Assembly: GCA_030427825.1 (NCBI GenBank)
Contig: JAUICO010000017.1
Coordinates: forward strand, 1-54,839
DNA: 54,839 nt
Source: a bacterium
GTDB lineage: Bacteria > Myxococcota_A > Bradymonadia > REDH01
Direction of reading: 5' to 3'
Part shown: one piece after another, positions 10,791 through 19,410 of the stretch
How the letters are laid out: each line of letters starts with the position of its first letter
How positions within the stretch are numbered: the first letter of the stretch is position 1
Position numbers and translations under genes: made by a program
Notes under the pieces: model-generated
Seen by the model: only the letters and a program-made list of their open reading frames with translations
Told to the model about the DNA's origin: nothing
The model's database searches: none

Positions 10791-12121
10791 CAGTACGTTT
10801 TCCTCAGGGCAATGTGCTGCTGCGAGACCTGCACCGGGACTACCCGGTCGTATCACATGGCCGGGGTGTGTGGCTCTTCGACACCGACGGCCGGCGTTAC
10901 CTCGACGCCTCGTCAGGTGCATACATCGCCGCGCTCGGCCACGGGAACACCGAGATTGCGGACGCAATCCACTCACAGATGTCCCGCGTCGCGTACGTAA
11001 ATGGTCTGCAGTTCACCAGCGGGCCCACCGAGGAGCTTGCGACCAGGCTCAGCCGGCTCTCGCCCGCCGGCCTCGACCGGGCTTCGTTCCTGTGCTCCGG
11101 GTCCGAGGCTGTCGAAGCGGCGATCAAGCTCGCTCGGCAATTGGCGACGGTGCGGGGCGACGGCGAGAGAGACAAGCTGGTCGCGCGGGTGCCGGGTTAT
11201 CATGGCAACACTCTATTCGCGCTCAGCGCTTCCGGCCGGCCTCACTATAAGACCGTGTTTGGTCCGCTGCTGTCCGACGTGCTCACCGTGTCAGCGCCCT
11301 ACGCATACCGTAGCCCTGTCGACGATTTCGAGCGCGATGGTGCCGACTACTATGCCTCGGAGCTGCGCGACCTGTTGATCGCGGAGCGCGGCCGTGTGTT
11401 TGCTTTCATCGCCGAGCCGGTCATCGGCTCCAGCGCCGGCGCGGCGCTGCCGCCCGCAGGGTACTTCAGCGCGATGGCAGCGGTGTGCCGCGAATTTGGC
11501 GTACTGATGATCGCGGATGAAGTGCTCAGCGGGGCGGGGCGTGTGGGCACCTTCTTCGCCAGCGAGGCGACGGGCTTTTCGCCGGACATCCTGGTGTTCG
11601 GCAAGGGCATCAGCGCCGGCTATGTACCGCTAAGCGGGCTCATCGTGCGACGGGAGCTGGTGGACGAGCTGGTCGCCGGCGGCGGAAGCTTCATGCATTC
11701 GCAGACGTGGATGCAGGCGCCGGTGATGACCGCAGCGGGCGTCGCTGTGCTCGACTACTTCGAGCGACACGGGACTCTGCAGAATGTGCGGCGCGTCGGC
11801 AGCCATATGCAGGTGGAGCTGGCCTCGCGTCTGTCTGAGCAGTCGGTCGTCGGCAATGTCAGTGGAATGGGAATGCTGGCAGGCATAGAGCTGGTCGCCG
11901 ACCGCAGGACTCGGGAACCCTTTGCGCGGCGTCTCCGCGTCGCAGAGCGATTCAGCGCGCGCCTCTTTGAAAATGGCCTCGTGGTGTGGTCAAACACCGG
12001 GCAGGCGAACGGGGTGGATGGGGACCTTGTGATGCTGGCGCCTCCGCTGATCGCGGATCGTGAAGAGGTCGACCACATGATTGACGTCCTCGTCGCGACC
12101 CTCTCCGATTTCACTGTCTGA
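10787..12121 (+). CDS. class III pyridoxal-phosphate aminotransferase (first of two)
   Basis: The 444-residue enzyme is a fold-type I, class III aminotransferase. SGSEAVEAA (104-112) forms the phosphate cradle, Asp244 in IADEV contacts the cofactor pyridine N, and Lys273 in FGKGISAGY is the Schiff-base lysine. The family moves terminal amino groups of omega-amino acids or diamines to 2-oxoglutarate or pyruvate. The ATG at 10787 overlaps the thiolase stop and has GGAG 6 bases upstream. It differs strongly from the second aminotransferase in this operon, so it should have another substrate or direction. The exact substrate is not readable. Confidence 0.88.
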   Translation: MTVRFPQGNVLLRDLHRDYPVVSHGRGVWLFDTDGRRYLDASSGAYIAALGHGNTEIADAIHSQMSRVAYVNGLQFTSGPTEELATRLSRLSPAGLDRASFLCSGSEAVEAAIKLARQLATVRGDGERDKLVARVPGYHGNTLFALSASGRPHYKTVFGPLLSDVLTVSAPYAYRSPVDDFERDGADYYASELRDLLIAERGRVFAFIAEPVIGSSAGAALPPAGYFSAMAAVCREFGVLMIADEVLSGAGRVGTFFASEATGFSPDILVFGKGISAGYVPLSGLIVRRELVDELVAGGGSFMHSQTWMQAPVMTAAGVAVLDYFERHGTLQNVRRVGSHMQVELASRLSEQSVVGNVSGMGMLAGIELVADRRTREPFARRLRVAERFSARLFENGLVVWSNTGQANGVDGDLVMLAPPLIADREEVDHMIDVLVATLSDFTV

Positions 12122-12133
12122 CACGAGGATACC

Positions 12134-13699
12134 ATGGCCTTTAGGATTACATACTCTGTCCTTGATGCAGACATGAGCGAGGTGCATCGGGCCTTTGACG
12201 GCGCCCTCGCAGCGGTACAAGCCCGCTTCGGCGAGGAATGCCCGAGCTGGGTCAATGACCGACCGGTACGCAGTGACTCATTTCTCGAAAGCTACAATCC
12301 CGCTGATACCGGGTCTCTTCTGGCTCGAGCGCACGCCTATGATGTGGCGAATCTCGACATCGCCTTTGCGCACGCGCGCCGCGCCCGCGGGGAGTGGAGC
12401 GCGATGCCGTGGCAGGACAAGGTCGCCTGCGTGCGCCGTGCCGCCGACAACATTTCGGCGTGCAGCATGGAGTTCTCGGCGATCAATGCGCTCGAGGTCG
12501 GCAAGAACCGTCTCGAAGCGATGGGAGATGTGGAGGAAGCCGCTGACCTGCTCCGCTACTACGCCGGCCAGCTCGAAGAGGCTGAGGGCTTCGTGAAGCC
12601 CCTGATGAAACTGTCCGATAACGAGGACACCGCCAGCGTCCTGCGACCCTATGGCGTGTTCGTGGTGATCGCACCCTTCAACTTTCCGGTCGCGCTCCCG
12701 GCGGGAATGAGCGCCGGCGCGCTGCTCGGCGGAAACGCCGTGATTCTCAAGCCCAGCGAAGACGCGCCCTGGTGCGCGGAGATGCTCGCCCGGTGCATGC
12801 ATGACGCAGGGTTTCCGAGCGGGCTGTTTCAGGTGCTGCATGGCAGAGGCGAGACCCTGGGCGAGGCCCTCGTCGACCATCCCGGTGTGGACGGCGTCGC
12901 GTTCACCGGCAGCTCTGAAGTCGGCCACGCAATCTTCCGCAAGATGACCGAGCGATATGTGCGCCCGTGTTTCCTAGAGATGGGCGGAAAAAACGCTGCC
13001 ATTGTTTGCGACGATGCGGAAATCGAAACCGCAATCAACGGATGCTTCAAGTCTGCGTTCGGGTTGAGCGGTCAGAAGTGCAGCGCGCTTTCGCGCATCT
13101 ACGTACACGAGTCACGAAAGGGAGAGCTCATTCGTGGCCTGGTTGCAAAGGCAGAGGCCATGACCATCGGCGACCCCACACAGGAAGGCGTGTACATGGG
13201 GCCGGTGATCAACGCGTCCGCCGTCGACCGTTACGAGCGCGTGGTCTCGAGTGCTCGTGCTGATGGCACCGTGCATACGGGAGGCCGGCGCCTTGACGGA
13301 GGCGTCTTCGGCACCGGTTACTTCGTAGCGCCGACAGTTGTCGAAGTTCCGAAGGGGCATCGAATCGAGTGGGACGAGCTTTTTCTTCCCCTGGTCGGTG
13401 TTTGGACTTTCATCGACCTGGATGACGCGATCGATCGCGCGAACGCTGCGGAATACGGCCTCACCGGCGGTGTCTACAGCGCTGATCCCGCAAAGGTGCA
13501 ACGTTTCCTCGATCGCGTTGAGGCCGGTTGCGTGTACACAAACAGAGCCGCCGGCGCGACGACCGGCGCGTGGCCCGGTGTACAGGCCTTCTGCGGCTGG
13601 AAAGCCAGCGGCTCGTCCGGCAAAGGCGGCTGCGGACCCTACTACGTCTCTCAGTTCATGCGGGAGCAGTCCCGTACCATTGTACGCGCGGAGCCCTAA
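12134..13699 (+). CDS. aldehyde dehydrogenase, pyrroline-5-carboxylate dehydrogenase-like
   Basis: A 521-residue NAD(P)-dependent aldehyde dehydrogenase. Seen: the APFNFP loop with Asn183, Lys206 in the LKPSE cofactor motif, the general base Glu282 in LEMGGKN, and the nucleophile Cys316 in SGQKCSALSR. The GQKCS form and the general layout resemble L-glutamate gamma-semialdehyde (pyrroline-5-carboxylate) dehydrogenases of the RocA/PruA group. It lies 12 bases after one class III aminotransferase and 3 bases before another, as expected if it oxidises the semialdehyde that an aminotransferase makes. Whether that is glutamate, aminoadipate or another semialdehyde is open. Confidence 0.87.
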   Translation: MAFRITYSVLDADMSEVHRAFDGALAAVQARFGEECPSWVNDRPVRSDSFLESYNPADTGSLLARAHAYDVANLDIAFAHARRARGEWSAMPWQDKVACVRRAADNISACSMEFSAINALEVGKNRLEAMGDVEEAADLLRYYAGQLEEAEGFVKPLMKLSDNEDTASVLRPYGVFVVIAPFNFPVALPAGMSAGALLGGNAVILKPSEDAPWCAEMLARCMHDAGFPSGLFQVLHGRGETLGEALVDHPGVDGVAFTGSSEVGHAIFRKMTERYVRPCFLEMGGKNAAIVCDDAEIETAINGCFKSAFGLSGQKCSALSRIYVHESRKGELIRGLVAKAEAMTIGDPTQEGVYMGPVINASAVDRYERVVSSARADGTVHTGGRRLDGGVFGTGYFVAPTVVEVPKGHRIEWDELFLPLVGVWTFIDLDDAIDRANAAEYGLTGGVYSADPAKVQRFLDRVEAGCVYTNRAAGATTGAWPGVQAFCGWKASGSSGKGGCGPYYVSQFMREQSRTIVRAEP

Positions 13700-13702
13700 G
13701 GA

Positions 13703-15037
13703 ATGTCAGCACCATACAAACCAAACATCGTGCAGGGCCCGCCTGGACCGAAGGGGCAGGCGATCATCGATCGGGACCGGGCAAACTCGTCGCCTTCGTA
13801 CATCAAGGCCTACCCTCTGGTCGTCGACAGGGGTGAAGGCCCCTGGGTATTCGACCCCGACGGCAACTGCTTTCTCGACTTCATGTCCGGGATCGCGACG
13901 ACATCGACAGGGCACGCACATCCAGAGGTCGTGCAGGCGATTCAGAGCGCGGCAGCACGCTTTCTGCACATCTGCGGAACCGACTTCTTCTACCAGTCCT
14001 TCTCAGACCTGTGTGAGCGGCTCGCGGGCTATCTACCCGAGATGGGGCCGAAGAAGGTGTTCCTCACAAACTCGGGCAGCGAGGCGACAGATGGCGCCAT
14101 CAAGCTCGTCAGAAACCACACAAAGCGGCAGTACATTATCGCCTTCAGGGGCGCTTTTCACGGCCGCACGATGGGCGCGATCTCGTTGAATGCATCCAAG
14201 GCAAAGTATCGCTCAGGCTTCGGCCCGCTGATCGGTTCCGTGTTTCACGTGCCCTATCCACCGTCGGAGCCCTTTGCGTCGCCTGAGCGTGACGGCGCAT
14301 CCTACGCGACATACATAGAAGAGGAGATATTCGCCCGCTACGTATCGCCTACCGAAGTCGCTGCAGTCTTCGTTGAGCCGATCCTTGGTGAGGGCGGCTA
14401 CATTATTCCTCCTGACGGCTTTCTGCGCGAGCTGCGCAGAATCTGTGATGCCCACGGGATCGTGCTTGTCTTCGATGAAGTGCAATCCGGGATCGGACGC
14501 ACGGGACGAATGTTCGCGGCGGAGCACAGCGGCGTGATGCCGGATGTTGTGTTGTCGGCCAAAGGTATCGCATCCGGGATGCCGATAGGCGCCATCATTG
14601 CGAAGGACTCTGTGATGACCTGGGGCCGTGGCAGTCACGGCAGTACCTACGGCGGAAACCCTGTCTGCTGCGCTGCGGCGCTCGCGACGCTGAACATCGT
14701 TGAGCGCGAACTGGACCACATCACTGAGGTCGGCGCCTATCTGCGAGCGTCCCTGCGGGAGCTGCAGAGCAAACACGAGGTGCTGGCCGATGTGCGCGGG
14801 CTCGGGCTGATGGTCGGCGCGGAGTTTCTGGTTCCCGGAAGCGGAAAGCCGGCGGACACCTTCGTCGAGGACCTGGAGCAGAGGTGTTTCCGGCGCGGGC
14901 TGCTGATTCTCTCGTGCGGCAGGTCGACGATTCGATTTGCGCCTCCGTTGATCATCGGCCGCCGCGAGGTCGACATGGCTATCGAGATTCTGGACCGTTG
15001 CATCAGCGACATCTCTGAAGAAATGTTTGGAATGTAG
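13703..15037 (+). CDS. class III aminotransferase (4-aminobutyrate/ornithine type, second of two)
   Basis: The 444-residue enzyme carries TNSGSEATDGAIKL (122-135), the FHGRTMGA block, Asp258 in FDEVQSGIGRTG, and Schiff-base Lys287 in SAKGIASGMPIGA. The PGPKG start and the long N-terminal DPDGN region resemble the 4-aminobutyrate/acetylornithine-like group found in many bacteria and archaea. It probably moves the omega-amino group of an amino acid such as ornithine, lysine, 4-aminobutyrate or 5-aminovalerate. It sits between the aldehyde dehydrogenase and the CoA-transferase subunits with gaps of only 2-3 bases, so all are surely one transcript. Confidence 0.88.
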   Translation: MSAPYKPNIVQGPPGPKGQAIIDRDRANSSPSYIKAYPLVVDRGEGPWVFDPDGNCFLDFMSGIATTSTGHAHPEVVQAIQSAAARFLHICGTDFFYQSFSDLCERLAGYLPEMGPKKVFLTNSGSEATDGAIKLVRNHTKRQYIIAFRGAFHGRTMGAISLNASKAKYRSGFGPLIGSVFHVPYPPSEPFASPERDGASYATYIEEEIFARYVSPTEVAAVFVEPILGEGGYIIPPDGFLRELRRICDAHGIVLVFDEVQSGIGRTGRMFAAEHSGVMPDVVLSAKGIASGMPIGAIIAKDSVMTWGRGSHGSTYGGNPVCCAAALATLNIVERELDHITEVGAYLRASLRELQSKHEVLADVRGLGLMVGAEFLVPGSGKPADTFVEDLEQRCFRRGLLILSCGRSTIRFAPPLIIGRREVDMAIEILDRCISDISEEMFGM

Positions 15038-15039
15038 AG

Positions 15040-15954
15040 ATGTCGAAGCTGCAGAATATGCGCGACGCCATTGCGGCGAATGTAATGGATGGCGATACCC
15101 TGGTCATTGACGGGTTCACGCACCTGATCTGCTTTGCGGCGGGCCACGAGATCATTCGCCAGAAACGTCGCGACTTGACCGCCGTACGGCTGACGCCTGA
15201 TCTCGTGTACGATCAGATGCTGGCCGCAGGATGTATCTCCAAACTTGTTTGCTCCTGGTCCGGGAACCCCGGCGTCGGAAGCCTGCACGCCCTACGGCGA
15301 CGGGTGGAGGCGAAGGCAGAAGAGGGCGATCGAATCGTCCTCGACGAGTACTCTCACTTCGGCCTTCTGTCGCGCCTGCTGGCCGCGGCGAATGGACTTC
15401 CCTTCTGGACTCTCGACAACTTCAGGGGGTCTGACATCGGGCGACACAACGACAATATCCGCTCGGTCATCTGCCCGTACACCGGGCGGGAGCTGGCGAC
15501 GGTACCGGCGCTGCATCCGGATGTGGCTATCGTGCATTGTCAGCGCGCGGACTCAGAAGGCAACGCACAGGTATGGGGCCTCGTAGGCTCGATGAAAGAG
15601 GTCGCGTTTGCGTCCAGACGGGTGATCGTTGTCGCGGAAGAGATCGTGGATTCAGAGCTCATTCGTCGGGATCCGAATCGAACGGTGGTCCCGGGAATGG
15701 TGGTGAACGCAGTTGTTCACGAGCCCTGGGGCTGTCACCCAAGCTTCGTGCAGGGATGCTACGATCGCGACAACCGCTTCTACGTGGAATGGGACGAGGT
15801 CTGCCGCGAAAGGGCTTCTGTGCAGGCATGGCTGGACAAGTGGGTCTACGGTGTCAGTGGACGCAGCGAGTATCTTGAGCTGCTCGGCGCCGAGCGTGTG
15901 GATAGCCTGCGTCCCGAGGCGCGCCTGTCGGGCGAGGTCAGCTATGGCTACTGA
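15040..15954 (+). CDS. CoA-transferase subunit A (glutaconate CoA-transferase-like)
   Basis: A 304-residue family I CoA-transferase subunit. The start (MRDAIAANVMDGDTLVIDGF) and the CSWSGNPGVGSLHALRRRVE block match the alpha subunits of glutaconate CoA-transferase and its relatives, including IpdA, a steroid-ring hydrolase with the same fold. Together with the next gene it should form a heteromer that exchanges CoA between carboxylic acids, or, in the IpdAB branch, opens a ring. In this operon a CoA-transferase for the dicarboxylate made by the aldehyde dehydrogenase is the simplest reading (inference). Confidence 0.85.
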   Translation: MSKLQNMRDAIAANVMDGDTLVIDGFTHLICFAAGHEIIRQKRRDLTAVRLTPDLVYDQMLAAGCISKLVCSWSGNPGVGSLHALRRRVEAKAEEGDRIVLDEYSHFGLLSRLLAAANGLPFWTLDNFRGSDIGRHNDNIRSVICPYTGRELATVPALHPDVAIVHCQRADSEGNAQVWGLVGSMKEVAFASRRVIVVAEEIVDSELIRRDPNRTVVPGMVVNAVVHEPWGCHPSFVQGCYDRDNRFYVEWDEVCRERASVQAWLDKWVYGVSGRSEYLELLGAERVDSLRPEARLSGEVSYGY

Positions 15955-16720
15955 TCCCGGTGTGACAGCGAGCGCGGCAGAACGGATGGCCTGGCGGGCG
16001 GCATCGGAGCTGCGGGATCACGATGTTGTGTTTGTTGGCATCGGGCTGCCGAATCTCGCATGCAACCTTGCGAGTCGGCTGCACGCGCCCTCGCTGAACA
16101 TGATCTACGAGTCCGGTGTTGTGGGGTCGCGCCCGGAGAGGCTGCCGGTCTCTATCGGTGATCCGGCGCTGGTCGCGGGCTCCCTGGGAATCGTGTCACA
16201 GGCGGATATATTTCAGTGCTTCCTGCAGGGTGGTCGCATCGCTGTCGGATTTCTCGGTGGTGCGCAGATTGACCGCTGGGGAAACATCAACACAACGGTC
16301 ATCGGGGACTACGAACGACCGAAGGTGCGGCTGCCCGGCAGCGGTGGCGCCTGCGAGATCGCGACACACGCGCGACGTCTTCTCATCATCATGAGACTGA
16401 ATCGGCGCGCCTTTGTTGAGCGTTGCGACTACATCACATCGCCGGGTCACCGCGTGAACGGCGTGTCACGCCGGGAGCTCGGCCTGCCCGGTGGCGGGCC
16501 CGAGAAGATCATCACCGATCACGGTGTCATGACCTTCGATGAGACCGGTGAGGCCGTGCTCACGGAGCTCTACCCGGGGGTTAGCGTGGACGATGTTCGT
16601 GCCGGCGTTGGCTGGCACCTTCGCGTGGCAGACGAGCTGAAGACCGAGGCGGAACCATCCGCCGAAGCCCTGCGACTGATGAGAGAAGAGCTGGACCCGC
16701 AGCGCCTCTTCCTGAAATAG
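15944..16720 (+). CDS. CoA-transferase subunit B (glutaconate CoA-transferase-like)
   Basis: The 258-residue partner of the preceding subunit. The segment IYESGVVGSRP carries Glu56, which lies where the beta-subunit catalytic glutamate of glutaconate CoA-transferase is found (Glu54 there) and forms the glutamyl-CoA thioester; this favours true CoA-transferase chemistry. FLGGAQIDRWGNINTT is another family block. I chose the ATG at 15944, which overlaps subunit A by 11 bases and has GAGG at 15934-15937. The frame is open further upstream, but only inside subunit A. Last gene of the operon; it converges on the flavin oxidoreductase. Confidence 0.87.
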   Translation: MATDPGVTASAAERMAWRAASELRDHDVVFVGIGLPNLACNLASRLHAPSLNMIYESGVVGSRPERLPVSIGDPALVAGSLGIVSQADIFQCFLQGGRIAVGFLGGAQIDRWGNINTTVIGDYERPKVRLPGSGGACEIATHARRLLIIMRLNRRAFVERCDYITSPGHRVNGVSRRELGLPGGGPEKIITDHGVMTFDETGEAVLTELYPGVSVDDVRAGVGWHLRVADELKTEAEPSAEALRLMREELDPQRLFLK

Positions 16721-16751
16721 ATGCGTCGCGATCCTGCTTTCATTCTGCGGG

Positions 16752-17750
16752 TCAGCTGGGGGCCAGCCCTCGGATGAACATCTCGATGATGGGCCAGGGT
16801 GTCTTCGGCGGCAGGTTGATGATCGGCAGGTCCAGGCCATCGGCTGCTTTCTTCTGCAGCTCCTCCACACAGTATTCCGGATCGCCGGCGATCATCAGCG
16901 CGTCGATCATCTCTTCGGACACCTGCTTCCATGCGTCCCGTCGAGTGGACTTGTCTTTGTAGACTTCAACGACACGCGCGCACACATCGCCGTAACCGAA
17001 ACCTGTCAGGAGGTTGCGATAGAACTCACCCATGCCGCCGATGTAGAAGGCGATAATCTCAGCCGCTCGCTTCTTGCCGTCGGCGGTGCCGGTTGGGATC
17101 ACACTTACATAGGGTGCCGTTGTTACTTCGGACGGATCACGTCCGGCCTTTGCCGCTCCGTTCGCGATCCACTCATGGCCCTCGTGAAGGCGGGCAAAGG
17201 GCCAGAACGTGGGAATCCACCCATCGGCACATTCGCCGATGGATTCGATGGATTTCTGTTTGAGTGAAGCGACGTAGATCGGGATCTCGCGACGTGTCGG
17301 GTCCATTTCAAGCTTGAAGGGACGGTAGTCGTGGAGTTTGGCGCCAGCTTCGTGTGCGCCTTTGCCTGCGAGCAGGGCGCGCGTCATTCGAATGACATCC
17401 CGGGTCTGCGTGAGAGGCTTCGAATAGGTCTGGCCGTGGAGCCCCTGAATGACGTTCGGGCTGCTTGTACCGATTCCCAGAATCAATCGCCCGTCACTGA
17501 TCTCGTCGAGGGTCGCCGCGCTCATCGCGATGAGCGCCGGTGAGCGCGAGAACACGTTCACGATGCCGGTACCCAGCTGAATATTCTCGGTCTTCAGGGC
17601 GACCTCAGTCAGCAGCTGAAAAATCTCATATCCCCATCCCTCGGGAACCCAGAAGGAGTGGTATCCCAGCTCGTCTGCGAGTTGGGCCGCCTTCACGTAG
17701 AGCTCGCGGTCGTAGTCCTTCCAAAATGCGATCAGTCCACGCTTCTGCAT
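16752..17750 (-). CDS. LLM-class (luciferase-like) flavin-dependent oxidoreductase
   Basis: The 332-residue protein is a TIM-barrel luciferase-like monooxygenase or F420-dependent oxidoreductase. Typical parts are [12 protein letters not shown] at the N-terminus, [58 protein letters not shown] and the phosphate-binding [10 protein letters not shown] region. It uses reduced flavin or F420; sequence alone does not settle which. The ATG at 17750 is preceded by a strong AGGAGG, better spaced than the GTG at 17753. It is divergent from the MaoC gene and convergent with the CoA-transferase operon. Substrate unknown. Confidence 0.85.
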   Translation of the reverse strand: MQKRGLIAFWKDYDRELYVKAAQLADELGYHSFWVPEGWGYEIFQLLTEVALKTENIQLGTGIVNVFSRSPALIAMSAATLDEISDGRLILGIGTSSPNVIQGLHGQTYSKPLTQTRDVIRMTRALLAGKGAHEAGAKLHDYRPFKLEMDPTRREIPIYVASLKQKSIESIGECADGWIPTFWPFARLHEGHEWIANGAAKAGRDPSEVTTAPYVSVIPTGTADGKKRAAEIIAFYIGGMGEFYRNLLTGFGYGDVCARVVEVYKDKSTRRDAWKQVSEEMIDALMIAGDPEYCVEELQKKAADGLDLPIINLPPKTPWPIIEMFIRGLAPS

Positions 17751-17916
17751 CACTTCCTCCTACTCGGGTTCGGCGCGGCGATGGTACAGGTCACCGGTGC
17801 AGGTGTCGACCTGAACCGAGCTCTTCGTTGCACCTGCCGCGTCCGAGACGGGGCCATGATCCATGCACTTTGGCGGGTCGTTGTGGCATCATGCTGCGCG
17901 CACGGAGGTTCGAAGA

Positions 17917-18372
17917 ATGGGACATACATTTCATAGCGCAGAAGAGATCCGCGCCGCGCAGGGTCAACACCTCGGCTACACGGACTGGCTGACCATTGAG
18001 CAGGCACGGATCGACCAGTTCGCCGAGGCGACCGGCGACGATCAGTGGATCCACGTGGACCCGGAGCGTGCTGCTGAGGGCCCGTTCGGCGCGACGATTG
18101 CCCATGGCTATCTGACCATGTCACTGTCCAACTACTTTCTGCCGTCTCTCTTCGCCGTCGAAGGGGCGAAGATGGGTGTAAACTACGGCGTCGACAAGGT
18201 GCGCTTTCCTGCACCCGTGCGGGTGAATTCGAGGGTGCGCTGCGGCGCTCAGGTGGGCGAGGTCAGCGACGTGAAGGGTGGTGTGCAGGTCGTCATTGCA
18301 TTGACGATCGAGGTCGAGGGACAGGAACGCCCCGGGTGTTACATTGAATCGATCAGCCGCTTCTTCTTTTGA
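17917..18372 (+). CDS. MaoC-family (R)-specific enoyl-CoA hydratase
   Basis: The 151-residue single-hotdog protein has the MaoC hydratase motif: Asp41 and His46 (TGDDQWIHVD) followed by GATIAHGYLTMSL, the overhanging segment of R-specific hydratases. It should hydrate 2-enoyl-CoA to (R)-3-hydroxyacyl-CoA and probably works as a dimer. The ATG at 17917 has GGAGG at 17904-17908; the longer frame from 17863 is not supported. The next gene on the same strand, 57 bases on, encodes a GNAT-like protein that need not be functionally linked. Confidence 0.88.
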   Translation: MGHTFHSAEEIRAAQGQHLGYTDWLTIEQARIDQFAEATGDDQWIHVDPERAAEGPFGATIAHGYLTMSLSNYFLPSLFAVEGAKMGVNYGVDKVRFPAPVRVNSRVRCGAQVGEVSDVKGGVQVVIALTIEVEGQERPGCYIESISRFFF

Positions 18373-18429
18373 CACGCGAAGCGGTGCGTCCGCGGGCGAC
18401 GCGAGCGCACATGTCCGTGGGCTGCGCCT

Positions 18430-19407
18430 GTGACGGAGACGCAAACCGGTCATGATGCGGCCGTCGCAGCGACCGCGGGACTCGCTGAGGCCGCCCGCGC
18501 CCTGCACCCCGCATGGCCGGCCCTCGCAACCGCACGGCAGGAGCTCGTGCGCGATGCCCGCCGCCGCCTGCACTGCGCGGACGTGTTTGAGGTGCTGGCA
18601 GACGGTGACACGGCTCGCGGCGTACTGGCCGTCAATCGGGAGCCCCGGTCGTGGACAGGGTGCCCGGTCCGTGACCTGACCGTTGAACTCCTGCCGGGAG
18701 ATATCGACGCCCTGCGCTGGGCCTCTGAACGCGTTTCCACACTTGTGGCGGGTCTCGATGACGAGACCTGGGTGCGGATTCCATGGCCACACCGTGCCCT
18801 TGTCGCGACCTTCGAAACACACGGATTTAACATCTCGTCCCTGGTTCTTGCCGGATCCGTTGACGCTGCACGCCGCGCATGGAGTGAGCGCGCAGCAGCG
18901 CCTGCCGAGCTACCCTCGGACGTCTGCATACGTGAGCTCGTTGCTGCGGACGTCGAAGTTGTGGGCGAGCTGCGACGGCGTGTGTTTACCGAGCAGCCGC
19001 AATTCTGCTGGTTCGGCGCCTCGGACGCATATATCGCGAGTTGGAAGCGCGAGGTTCTCAGGGCCGGTCCTGACCACTACGGCTGGGTTGTAGAGCGAGG
19101 GGGCGAAGTTGCCGGCTATTTCGGGTCCCGCGTTCACATGGCACACGTACTTTGGGGGCCCTGCGGTGGATTGGACCTTGTGTTGGGTGCGTCTGTACGA
19201 GCGCTGGGCATCGCCGCGCAGGCCTACACTCGGATTCTGAATGTACACCGCGAGAGGGGCGTGCGTGTGTTGAAAGGCGGCACCTCGCAGCCGGCGATAC
19301 TGCGCTATGCGGCAGAGATGAAACGCTCGCCGCTCTTCGTCTTCATGCGCCGCGATTCACCTTTCAGCCGCCGGCACTTTCAGCCGTGGCTCGCGGCAGC
19401 ACCATGA
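18430..19407 (+). CDS. GNAT-like N-acyltransferase family protein
   Basis: A 325-residue soluble Ala/Arg-rich protein that starts with GTG. The C-terminal half (about 165-310) has the feel of a GNAT fold: CIRELVAADVEVVGELRRRVFTEQPQ is like the first strand and helix, and HYGWVVERGGEVAGYFGSRVH is like the central strands that flank the acetyl-CoA site. The N-terminal half may be a degenerate second GNAT domain. No clear Q/RxxGxG/A pyrophosphate motif is visible, so the assignment is tentative. No strong ribosome binding site. It ends 3 bases before the convergent GMC gene stop. Confidence 0.55.
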   Translation: MTETQTGHDAAVAATAGLAEAARALHPAWPALATARQELVRDARRRLHCADVFEVLADGDTARGVLAVNREPRSWTGCPVRDLTVELLPGDIDALRWASERVSTLVAGLDDETWVRIPWPHRALVATFETHGFNISSLVLAGSVDAARRAWSERAAAPAELPSDVCIRELVAADVEVVGELRRRVFTEQPQFCWFGASDAYIASWKREVLRAGPDHYGWVVERGGEVAGYFGSRVHMAHVLWGPCGGLDLVLGASVRALGIAAQAYTRILNVHRERGVRVLKGGTSQPAILRYAAEMKRSPLFVFMRRDSPFSRRHFQPWLAAAP

Positions 19408-19410
19408 TTC

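Noticed and set aside
15040..16720. Reading the CoA-transferase pair as IpdAB of steroid degradation
   Set aside because: The subunit B Glu56 and the amino-acid-type operon favour a true CoA-transferase; other steroid-ring genes are absent from the operon.
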